Assembly: GCA_903924005.1 (NCBI GenBank)
Contig: CAIXZV010000294.1
Span: forward strand, 1-5,467
Length of the DNA: 5,467 nt
From: an uncultured Chloroflexota bacterium
GTDB taxonomy: Bacteria; Chloroflexota; Limnocylindria; Limnocylindrales; CSP1-4
Direction: 5' to 3'
The position numbers and the translations under genes are program-made. Below are positions 1-5,394 of this stretch, one piece after another (the stretch's first letter is position 1; every line of letters starts with the position of its first letter). The notes beneath the pieces were generated by a model. The model worked only from the letters and a program-made list of their open reading frames with translations, was not told where the DNA came from and searched no databases.

Positions 1-345
1 CTTTACGTCCGCGAGCTGCGCTGACATGGTGGTGACTTTGGCCTGCGTGGCCGTGAGGTTGTCGGTGATCCCGTTGAGCTGGTCCTGCGTCGAGGCGATC
101 TGCCCAGAAATCGACGCCTGTGACGCCGTCAACTGCGCGATGAGCGCCTTCTGACGGGCGATCTCCTTCTCGAGCGCACGCTGCTGCGCCTGGGCATTGG
201 CCAGGTCGTCACCGTTGACGGGCCCCGGGGCCAGAACCGAACCACCGATCAGCCCAACCAGGAGCGGGGCGATCAGCGCGGCCGCGAACAGGCGGCGGCG
301 GAGACTGGTTGTTCTTGGGAAGCGGCTGGCGTCGTGGCGGGTCAA
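1..345 (-). CDS. Exported coiled-coil protein, N-terminal part (3' end outside window)
   Basis: Only the first 115 codons are present; the frame is open to the left edge. I chose the TTG start at 345 because GAGGA lies at 360-356, 10 nt upstream, and because the protein then begins with a good export signal: basic residues up to RRR at 16-18, then a hydrophobic run at about 19-39 ending near SVLA. In-frame GTG (414) and TTG (420) lie further upstream but have no supporting signal. Residues about 46-115 are rich in Ala, Gln, Leu, Ile and Lys with heptad-like spacing (for example RALEKEIARQKALIAQLTAS), typical of a long coiled coil. From family knowledge, a signal peptide plus this kind of coiled coil begins PcsB/CwlO/EnvC-like proteins, which often end in an NlpC/P60 or M23 peptidoglycan hydrolase domain. 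The C-terminus is not visible, so hydrolase function is only an inference. A signal anchor instead of a cleaved signal is possible. The gene lies downstream of proX on the same strand but beyond a terminator-like hairpin and 531 nt, so it is probably separately transcribed. Confidence 0.75.
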   Translation of the reverse strand, partial: MTRHDASRFPRTTSLRRRLFAAALIAPLLVGLIGGSVLAPGPVNGDDLANAQAQQRALEKEIARQKALIAQLTASQASISGQIASTQDQLNGITDNLTATQAKVTTMSAQLADVK

Positions 346-491
346 CGAGATGGCGTCCTCATCGCGCGAGCGGGCTGGTGATTGGGTCCCGGGGCCTTGG
401 CAGCAGCGAAACACATGCAACGACACGCTCGCCGGATACGGAGCCGTCACGGAGGGCACTACCGAGACGACAGGAACCGGCGCTCACGCGG

Positions 492-522
492 AGTGTACCA
501 GCGCACGGCAACCCCTTGTCCA
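492..522 (-). promoter_or_regulatory. Weak sigma-70-like promoter candidate for the coiled-coil gene
   Basis: On the minus strand TGGACA (522-517) resembles a -35 box (5 of 6 to TTGACA) and TACACT (497-492) resembles a -10 box (4 of 6). The 19-nt spacer is longer than ideal. It would leave a leader of about 140 nt before the TTG start at 345. It was found by eye and could be chance. Confidence 0.25.
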
Positions 523-574
523 GACCGCAATGCGGCGCGGCGCACGGGCGGCTCACTCTTGCCCCAGGCATCGC

Positions 575-776
575 CCGAATATTCCAAGAAGGACTTGCGG
601 GGCGCCTATGCGCCGCGTTCTGGCGGCAGATGCGGTTGGCGAGGGTACGAGTATTCCTCGGAGGCATCTCGTGAAAACCAGAGCACGCAAACGTGTCAAA
701 TCGTGGCCTCGCCAAGGTCCCGTTGGACTGGCCGCCGTGGCCTGGCCGGGCGCGCAGTCCTTCTTGGAATATCCGG
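575..776. repeat. ~200-bp module bounded by 21-bp inverted repeats
   Basis: The arm at 575-595 and the reverse complement of 756-776 agree at 20 of 21 positions, including the exact 17-mer ATATTCCAAGAAGGACT (579-595 and 772-756). Just inside, GCG follows in both arms after a one-base offset. A nested inverted pair, ttggcgagg (636-644) and cctcgccaa (707-715), lies further in, and a perfect small hairpin ggcgc-ctat-gcgcc sits at 601-614. No transposase or clear target-site duplication is visible. It could be a MITE-like element, a structured RNA or a paired binding site. Confidence 0.6.
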
Positions 777-815
777 TGCGGCTACACCCAAGCGGCCAGC
801 GGTCCGTCCGGCTAT

Positions 816-853
816 CGAAACGGCCCGGACCACGAGGGCCCGGGCCGTTGTCG
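816..853 (-). terminator. GC-rich terminator-like hairpin after proX
   Basis: AACGGCCCGG (849-840) pairs perfectly with CCGGGCCGTT (828-819) around an 11-nt loop. Three more pairs (853-851 with 818-816) can form around one bulged base. The stem begins about 24 nt after the proX stop codon. The T tract is short (TTT), so it is not a textbook intrinsic terminator, but its placement suits transcript ending or 3'-end protection. The stem is almost symmetrical and might act in both directions. Confidence 0.6.
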
Positions 854-876
854 TCAGCTCAGAGAGCTCGCGGAGC

Positions 877-1923
877 TCAGGGCATCCAGGCCTTCCAGGT
901 GTCCGGATGCTCGTTGATCCACTGGATCGCGGCCTGCGCGTCGTTCATGTTCTTGTTGGTGATGAGGTCGGCGACCTCGTTCTGATCCTTGTTGGACCAG
1001 CTGAAGTTCTTGATAAACGTCTGTGCGGCGCCGCCCTGGCTGAACCAGGCGGTCCGGACGATCTTGTTGAGCGTGTAGGACGGGTAGTCGCAGGCAACCT
1101 TCTTGAGGTCCGCGTCGCAGCCGGCCGTGTACGCCGGCAGGTTGATCTTGACGAGCTTGATCTCGCTCAGCAGCCACTGCGGATCGTAGAAGTAGCCGAT
1201 GAGCGCGGTCTTGTTCTTGTCTGCCTGCTGGTAGGCGGTGATCGACGCCGCCTCACTGCCGGAGAAGACGTCCTTGAAGTTGAGCTTGAGGTTGTCGATC
1301 AGCGCCTGGTCGTACTGCACAAACGTCGGGTCGGCACCAAGGAACTGGCCCTTGTCGCCGGACTCGGACGTCTTGAACAGGTCCGCGTACTTGTTGAGGT
1401 TGTTCCAGTCGGTGATGTCGGGGTACTTGTCAACCATCCAGCCCGGGACGTACCAGCCGATGATGCCGGTCACGCCGTTGGGGCCCGCGTCCTGGGCGAG
1501 CTTGTCGGTGGTGATGTACTTCTTCTCGAGATCCGGGTGGCCCCAGTTCTCAAGGATCACGTCAACTTCGCCGGTGGCGAAGCCCTGCCAGGCAACTTCC
1601 TCGGCCAGGGTGTTGGTGGTGACCTTGTAGCCCATCTGCTGCAGCAGGCACTGCGCCACGGCCACGTTGGCCTCTGCTCCAACCCACTGGTTGATCATCA
1701 GCGAGACGGTGCCCTTGGAGCCATCGCCCTTGCAGGTGGCTGCCGCTGCCGTGGGGGCCGCGGTGGGGGCAGTGCTCGCGCCGGTGGTGGCGGCCGCCGT
1801 CGGGGCGGCGGCGGTGGGCGCGGCGGTGGGCGCCGGCGTGGCCGAGCTCTTTGCGCAGCCGGCCACGATGACCATCGCGACCATCGCGAGAGCCAGGGCT
1901 TTGCGTGTCTTGGTGTGCTGCAT
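877..1923 (-). CDS. proX: Glycine betaine/proline-type ABC transporter substrate-binding lipoprotein
   Basis: A 348-aa extracytoplasmic binding protein of the ProX/OpuAC family, which captures quaternary-ammonium osmoprotectants and delivers them to the permease. The ATG at 1923 is chosen over longer in-frame starts because GGAGGAGGAG lies about 8 nt upstream and the protein then opens with a lipoprotein signal: KTRK, a hydrophobic core, and lipobox V20-A-G-C23. Residues 28-63 are an Ala/Pro/Thr spacer, and the binding domain spans about 70-348. Family-like landmarks are NQWVGAE (W80), EEVAWQGFATGEVDVILENW (107-126), GWYVPGWM (W157, W162), TSESGDKGQ and YFYDPQWLLSE (W250). By analogy with ProX and OpuAC, which bind betaine in a cage of three tryptophans, W80, W157 and W250 are candidate ligand residues; this is inferred, not aligned. 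C269 and C278 could form a disulfide, with C64 and C92 a possible second pair. It is the last gene of the operon. Betaine, proline and choline cannot be told apart by eye. Confidence 0.93.
   Translation of the reverse strand: MQHTKTRKALALAMVAMVIVAGCAKSSATPAPTAAPTAAAPTAAATTGASTAPTAAPTAAAATCKGDGSKGTVSLMINQWVGAEANVAVAQCLLQQMGYKVTTNTLAEEVAWQGFATGEVDVILENWGHPDLEKKYITTDKLAQDAGPNGVTGIIGWYVPGWMVDKYPDITDWNNLNKYADLFKTSESGDKGQFLGADPTFVQYDQALIDNLKLNFKDVFSGSEAASITAYQQADKNKTALIGYFYDPQWLLSEIKLVKINLPAYTAGCDADLKKVACDYPSYTLNKIVRTAWFSQGGAAQTFIKNFSWSNKDQNEVADLITNKNMNDAQAAIQWINEHPDTWKAWMP
1735..1842 (-). repeat. Low-complexity Ala/Pro/Thr spacer in proX with 12-bp tandem repeat
   Basis: This stretch encodes residues 28-63, almost only Ala, Pro and Thr in APTAA-like units between the lipidated cysteine and the binding domain. 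At DNA level ggcggtgggcgc occurs twice in exact tandem (1810-1821 and 1822-1833), encoding the same four residues twice. It is a flexible tether, and such a tract could vary in length by slippage. Confidence 0.8.
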
Positions 1924-1931
1924 CCTGGTTG

Positions 1932-1941
1932 CTCCTCCTCC
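1932..1941 (-). promoter_or_regulatory. Strong Shine-Dalgarno of proX
   Basis: GGAGGAGGAG reads across 1941-1932 on the minus strand, 8 nt before the ATG at 1923. It is far stronger than anything before the proV or proW starts, which fits the need for binding protein in excess over membrane components. It also decides the proX start. Confidence 0.8.
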
Positions 1942-1945
1942 TGGT

Positions 1946-1960
1946 GCCGGCCTAGCCGGC
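1946..1960 (-). promoter_or_regulatory. Intercistronic hairpin enclosing the proW stop codon
   Basis: GCCGGC (1960-1955), TAG (1954-1952, the proW stop) and GCCGGC (1951-1946) form a perfect 6-bp stem with the stop codon as loop. It sits directly before the proX Shine-Dalgarno. It may protect the downstream message or affect coupling between proW and proX, but short GC palindromes also arise by chance in such DNA. Confidence 0.4.
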
Positions 1961-3874
1961 GGTACCCGTGCCATCGCGGCGAACGCCGCCGGCACCCTGT
2001 GTGATCCGATCGAGCAGGATCCCCAGCAGGACAATGGCGAGACCGGCCGCGAGGCCCTTGCCAAAGTCCTTGCCCTGGGCAAACCCGGTGATGACGTCGT
2101 AGCCTAGCGCCCCCGCGCCAACAAGGGCACCGATGACCACCATCGAGAGAACCATGACGATCCCCTGGTTGGCGGCAAGCAGCAGCGCCTGGCGAGACAT
2201 CGGCAGCTGCACCTTCCAGAGCAGCTGTGCGGCCGTTGCTCCGGACGCGGTTGACGCCTCCACCACGGCTGCCGGGACGGACCTGATCCCCACGTCCACC
2301 AGCCGGATGACCGGCGGCAGCGCGTAGATGACCGCGGCCACGATGGCCGTGAAACGCGTGGGGTTGAACAGCGCCAGCGCCGGAATGAGGTAGACAAAGG
2401 CCGGCAACGTCTGGGCCATGTCCAGGAACGGCCGCAGGAAGGCTCGGAACCGGTCGTTGCGCGCGGAGAAGATGCCGATGACGAGGCCGATCGCCAGCGT
2501 CAGCAGCGTGCCGACGACCACCGTGGCCATCGTCTGCATGCTGTGCTCCCAAAGGCCCAGCACCACGATCAGCGCGGCGCAGACCCCGACAATCACCGCC
2601 GCCCGGCGGCCTGAGGCAAACCAGGCCACGGCCATGAGCGAAGCACCAACCAGCCAGACGGGCGCCTGGGTCAGCACACCTTCCAGCGGGTTGAGCACAA
2701 GGGTTGTCGCGAGGTCCTTGAAGCCGAGCGTGATGGGCTGGAACGCGCCGGTGAACCAGCCGACGATCGCGTTGACCGGGTCGCGGAACGAGAACAGCAG
2801 CGTGTCGGGGAACGTCGTGGCGTCAAGGAAGGCCGGCGCCGCAAGGCCGATCACCACGATGGCGATGGGCAGGGCAACCGTGACCAGCCTGCCGCCCGGA
2901 CGCTTGCGGGCTGCCCGCTCGCGCGGGTCAAGCCACTCGGCCACGGCCGCAGTGAGCCGGTCCAGCATGATCGCGAGGATCACAATGGCGATGCCAGCGT
3001 CAAACGCGCCGCCGACGTTGACCTTGGACAGCTCGCGCTGGAGGTTTCGGCCAAGGCCGGGCGCGCCGATGAGCGATGTGATGACCACCATCGAGAGCGC
3101 CAGCATGATCGTCTGGTTGACCGCCAGGCCAATCGCCTTGCGCGACAGCGGGATCAGCACCTTTCGGAGCACCTGGTTGTCTGTGGCGCCGAGGGATCGG
3201 GCCGCCTCCACCGTGGTTGCGGAGACCTCTCGGATGCCCAGTGCTGTGATTCGGATGGCCGCCGGGATGGCGAAGATCAGCGTGGCCACGCTGGCCGGGG
3301 CCACGCCAATCAAGAAGAGCAGCGTGATGGGTGTGAGGTAGGCCATCGCGGGCATGATCTGCATGAAGTCCAGGATGGGCGACATACCCGCCTGCACCCG
3401 TGCGCTCCGCCCGGCGAAGATGCCCAGCGGGATGCCGATGATCAGCGCCAGCAGGACGGCCGCGAGGACCATCGACAGGGTGGCCATGCTCGGGTCCCAG
3501 AGGCCAAGGGCGCCGAGGGTGGCGAAGCCGAAGCCCGCGATAAGGCCAAGGCGAATGCTGCCGAATGCGACCCCGATGGCGGCGGCAAGCGCGATGACGC
3601 CCGGCCAGCCCAGCGAGGCCAGCAGGTTGTCGAGCAGGCTGACCAGCCCCGCGATGGCCAATCGAATGGGCTCAAGGAGCGTGCGGTTCTGGTCAACCCA
3701 GTCTCGGACGCCGTTGAGTGTCCGGAACAGGTCGTAGTCGTCGTTGTGGGGCAGCGTCCACTGCCCGTGGAAGAGCGCGAAGATGACGACCGCGGCCAGC
3801 GCGAGGACGCCGGCGACCGTTCGCCGCGTCACGCGCAGACCCGTGGCGCCCGCGGTGGCGCCCAGCGCGGTCAC
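1952..3874 (-). CDS. proW: Glycine betaine/proline-type ABC permease, fused double-length ProW
   Basis: A 640-aa inner-membrane permease that forms the translocation path. It contains two ProW-like units: WDPSMATLSM (126-135) matches WEHSMQTMAT (442-451), LDFMQIMPAMAYL (168-180) matches LDMAQTLPAFVYL (484-496), and LDRLT (304-308) matches LDRIT (621-625), all offset by about 316 residues. Similarity also extends into the region before each core. Each half carries one binding-protein-dependent transport domain (about 130-310 and 445-625) with an EAA loop for docking the ATPase: E223-A-A...G229...IP in the first and E539-A-S...G545...LP in the second. An extra N-terminal membrane segment lies at about 20-35. 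A canonical ProW has one unit of about 350 aa, so this chain should do the work of two subunits. The GTG start at 3874 overlaps the proV stop (GTGA) and has only a weak Shine-Dalgarno, suggesting translational coupling. A GTG 14 codons later is an alternative start. Confidence 0.92.
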   Translation of the reverse strand: MTALGATAGATGLRVTRRTVAGVLALAAVVIFALFHGQWTLPHNDDYDLFRTLNGVRDWVDQNRTLLEPIRLAIAGLVSLLDNLLASLGWPGVIALAAAIGVAFGSIRLGLIAGFGFATLGALGLWDPSMATLSMVLAAVLLALIIGIPLGIFAGRSARVQAGMSPILDFMQIMPAMAYLTPITLLFLIGVAPASVATLIFAIPAAIRITALGIREVSATTVEAARSLGATDNQVLRKVLIPLSRKAIGLAVNQTIMLALSMVVITSLIGAPGLGRNLQRELSKVNVGGAFDAGIAIVILAIMLDRLTAAVAEWLDPRERAARKRPGGRLVTVALPIAIVVIGLAAPAFLDATTFPDTLLFSFRDPVNAIVGWFTGAFQPITLGFKDLATTLVLNPLEGVLTQAPVWLVGASLMAVAWFASGRRAAVIVGVCAALIVVLGLWEHSMQTMATVVVGTLLTLAIGLVIGIFSARNDRFRAFLRPFLDMAQTLPAFVYLIPALALFNPTRFTAIVAAVIYALPPVIRLVDVGIRSVPAAVVEASTASGATAAQLLWKVQLPMSRQALLLAANQGIVMVLSMVVIGALVGAGALGYDVITGFAQGKDFGKGLAAGLAIVLLGILLDRITQGAGGVRRDGTGTAG

Positions 3875-5013
3875 GCCGAAGCGCCCGGCTCGAAGCCGGC
3901 AATCGCCGCCAGGATCTGGACGCGGTCCACCATGCCCACAAGCTTGCCGTTGTCCATCACCTTGATGGGACGGTCCGTCTCGGCTGCCACATGCACCGCT
4001 GTGCGGATGATGGTGGAGCTCTCGAACTCAGGGCCGTCAAGCGGGTCGTCCGGGCGGACGTCGCGCATGATCCAGCCCAGCGTCAGGACGTAGCTCTTGG
4101 GGACGTCCTGGACAAAGTCCGCCACGTAGTCGTCAGCGGGCGCGCCAACGATCTCCTCAGGCCGGCCAATCTGGACGATGGCGCCGTTGCGCATGATCGC
4201 CACGTGGTCGCCAAGCTTGAGCGCCTCGGCAAGGTCGTGGGTGATGAAGATCATCGTCTTGCCCACTTCGTTGTGGAGTCGGATGACCTCGTTCTGCATA
4301 TCGCGCCGGATCAGCGGGTCAAGGGCGGAGAAGGGCTCGTCAAAGAACATGACCGCCGGGTCCACGGCGAGCGCCCGGGCGAGACCGACCCGCTGCTGCA
4401 TGCCGCCGCTCAGCTGATCGGGGTAGCGGTCCGCCTGACCGTCGAGACCCACGAGGCTCAGGAGCTCTGCCGCCCGATCGCGGCGACCCTTCTTGGCCTC
4501 GCCCCGGATCTCCAGGCCAAACGCCACGTTGTCGATGACCCGGCGGTGCGGCAGGAGCCCGAAGTGCTGGAACACCATGCTGAAGCGATGGCGGCGCAGC
4601 TCGCGGAGGCGGGCCATGCTGGCCTTGCCGATGTCCTCGCCGTCAAGGAGGACCTCGCCGGCCGTCGGTTCGATCAGGCGGGTCAGGCAGCGGATCAGCG
4701 TGGACTTGCCGGAGCCCGACAGACCCATGACAACGAAGACTTCGCCGGGCTTGACGTCAAAGCTGACATCGCGGACGGCCACGTTGGAGCCGGTGGCTGT
4801 GCGGAGCTCGTCGCGGGCAAGTTCGGCCAAGGGCGTGCCAATGATCTTGTGCTCACCCGGGCCAAAGATCTTCCAGAGGCCCTTCACGGAGATGGCCGAC
4901 GTGCCGCCGCCCACGACGGCCGCCGAGGCCTCCGAGGCCGATGACGCTGCACCGCCGGCAGGCACGCCCGCAGGCACAAGCTCCGGCCCGGGAGCCGGGT
5001 ATTCAGCCGTCAT
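3871..5013 (-). CDS. proV: Glycine betaine/proline-type ABC transporter ATP-binding protein
   Basis: A 380-aa cytoplasmic ATPase of the ProV/OpuAA family that drives uptake by ATP hydrolysis on the permease. Motifs are complete: Walker A GLSGSGKST (97-105), Q-loop Q149, signature LSGGMQQR (201-208), Walker B VMFFDEP (221-227, with D225 and E226), D-loop SALD (229-232) and H-loop H259. The segment from ISVKGLWKIFGPGEHK (41-56) onward is typical of ProV. After about residue 305 only about 75 residues remain, with one recognisable CBS-like half (DRPIKVMDNGKLVGMVDRVQ, 347-366), whereas ProV/OpuAA usually carry a tandem CBS pair. Residues 1-40 are a low-complexity Ala/Gly/Pro/Ser extension. The ATG at 5013 is chosen because it is the last start before the conserved domain and overlaps the stop of a leader ORF (ATGA). 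It has no clear Shine-Dalgarno of its own; an in-frame GTG at 5025 is the main alternative. It is the first transporter gene of the operon. Confidence 0.93.
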   Translation of the reverse strand: MTAEYPAPGPELVPAGVPAGGAASSASEASAAVVGGGTSAISVKGLWKIFGPGEHKIIGTPLAELARDELRTATGSNVAVRDVSFDVKPGEVFVVMGLSGSGKSTLIRCLTRLIEPTAGEVLLDGEDIGKASMARLRELRRHRFSMVFQHFGLLPHRRVIDNVAFGLEIRGEAKKGRRDRAAELLSLVGLDGQADRYPDQLSGGMQQRVGLARALAVDPAVMFFDEPFSALDPLIRRDMQNEVIRLHNEVGKTMIFITHDLAEALKLGDHVAIMRNGAIVQIGRPEEIVGAPADDYVADFVQDVPKSYVLTLGWIMRDVRPDDPLDGPEFESSTIIRTAVHVAAETDRPIKVMDNGKLVGMVDRVQILAAIAGFEPGASA

Positions 5014-5081
5014 GCCGTGCGGCACGCGCTGCAGGAGCGCGCCCCCTGCTGGTCGCCCGTCCGCGAGCGTGTGTACGCCAC
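5010..5081 (-). CDS. Possible 23-codon leader ORF coupled to proV
   Basis: A GTG at 5081 is preceded at ideal distance (7 nt) by AGGAGG (5094-5089), the only good Shine-Dalgarno near the operon start. The frame runs 23 codons and its TGA (5012-5010) overlaps the proV ATG as ATGA. The peptide is basic and carries a CSAC motif (residues 17-20), with no recognisable family. No in-frame proV start lies at a usable distance from this Shine-Dalgarno, so ribosomes loading here would translate the short ORF and then reinitiate at proV. No codon run typical of a translational attenuator is seen. It may be a mere coupling device, or the Shine-Dalgarno may be coincidental. Confidence 0.4.
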   Translation of the reverse strand: MAYTRSRTGDQQGARSCSACRTA

Positions 5082-5107
5082 GTGCCACCCTCCTCCAGAT
5101 CGACGCT

Positions 5108-5122
5108 GCGGGCTGCGCCCGC
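5108..5122 (-). promoter_or_regulatory. Small hairpin just upstream of the leader Shine-Dalgarno
   Basis: GCGGGC (5122-5117), a 3-nt loop GCA, and GCCCGC (5113-5108) form a perfect 6-bp stem ending 11 nt before the GGAGGAGG. If transcribed it could modulate ribosome access. Chance occurrence in GC-rich DNA is possible. Confidence 0.3.
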
Positions 5123-5140
5123 GCCGAGTTGCCCGACAGT

Positions 5141-5168
5141 ATGCCCATCGCCGGGCCCCAACGGAAAC
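5141..5168 (-). promoter_or_regulatory. Weak promoter candidate for the transporter operon
   Basis: On the minus strand GTTT (5168-5165) and GGGCAT (5146-5141) resemble the GTTT...GGGTAT pattern of general-stress sigma factors (SigB/SigF), which often control osmoprotectant uptake. The 18-nt gap is longer than usual. Overlapping CATACT could instead serve as a housekeeping -10, but no good -35 sits at the right spacing. It lies about 60 nt before the leader GTG. Confidence 0.2.
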
Positions 5169-5292
5169 CCATGATCTGCGGGGCGGTCCACAACCACGTC
5201 GCGGAGCACCGATGCTGCTCGCCAGAGGTGTGACCCAGGCGCCGCCACGGGCGCCGCCACATGTGCCGCGGCCCTCCACAGTGGCGTCCCGA

Positions 5293-5303
5293 TGAAGACT
5301 TCA
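5293..5303. promoter_or_regulatory. Palindrome TGAAGACTTCA, operator candidate 1
   Basis: A perfect 11-bp palindrome with a single central base. Read on the minus strand it is TGAAGTCTTCA. It begins a 27-bp segment (5293-5319) that recurs at 5384-5410. It lies about 210 bp upstream of the leader start, plausible for a regulator site on the operon. Confidence 0.4.
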
Positions 5304-5383
5304 CCATCCCGTGCGCCACGTGCGCAGATCCGTGAGATTCCGGGCCCTCCTTCACGGCTCCATGCGGCTGGCGCGCGAATCCG

Positions 5384-5394
5384 TGAACACTTCA
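5384..5394. promoter_or_regulatory. Palindrome TGAACACTTCA, operator candidate 2
   Basis: TGAA and TTCA flank a 3-base centre; the minus strand reads TGAAGTGTTCA. It shares 10 of 11 bases with the copy at 5293-5303 and starts exactly 91 bp from it. Both are followed by a shared gtgcgccac. Confidence 0.4.

Larger units (their letters stand above)
346..876. other. Intergenic region between proX and the coiled-coil gene
   Basis: This 531-bp stretch carries no convincing gene. Open frames on both strands translate to Arg/Pro/Gly-rich strings with no recognisable family. It holds, from the proX side, a strong GC hairpin (816-853), a module of about 200 bp bounded by a 21-bp inverted repeat (575-776), and a weak promoter candidate (492-522) facing the coiled-coil gene. 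Confidence 0.7.

Noticed and set aside
575..776. Insertion sequence or CRISPR array
   Set aside because: No transposase frame fits in about 200 bp, and there are only two inverted arms rather than regularly spaced direct repeats.
382..2004. Plus-strand open frame of 540 codons across the proX region
   Set aside because: It lies antisense to proX and into the end of proW. Its translation is Arg/Gly/Val-rich with no family, while the opposite strand has a full lipoprotein signal and ProX motifs.
1924..2082. Longer proX start at 2082
   Set aside because: It would place 53 residues before the lipoprotein signal and overlap the end of proW. The ATG at 1923 has a near-perfect Shine-Dalgarno.
2418..3341. 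Plus-strand open frame of 307 codons opposite proW
   Set aside because: It is antisense to a clearly conserved membrane protein. Its Ser/Thr/Arg-rich composition is the usual result of reading a high-GC permease gene backwards.
3991..4944. Plus-strand open frame of 317 codons opposite proV
   Set aside because: It is the shadow of the ATPase gene: every ATPase motif is intact on the minus strand, and the plus-strand product resembles nothing.
5014..5355. N-terminal extension of proV to an ATG at 5355
   Set aside because: The extra 114 residues are Arg/Gly/Trp-rich without domain character, overlap the repeat-rich upstream DNA, and precede a start consistent with family length.
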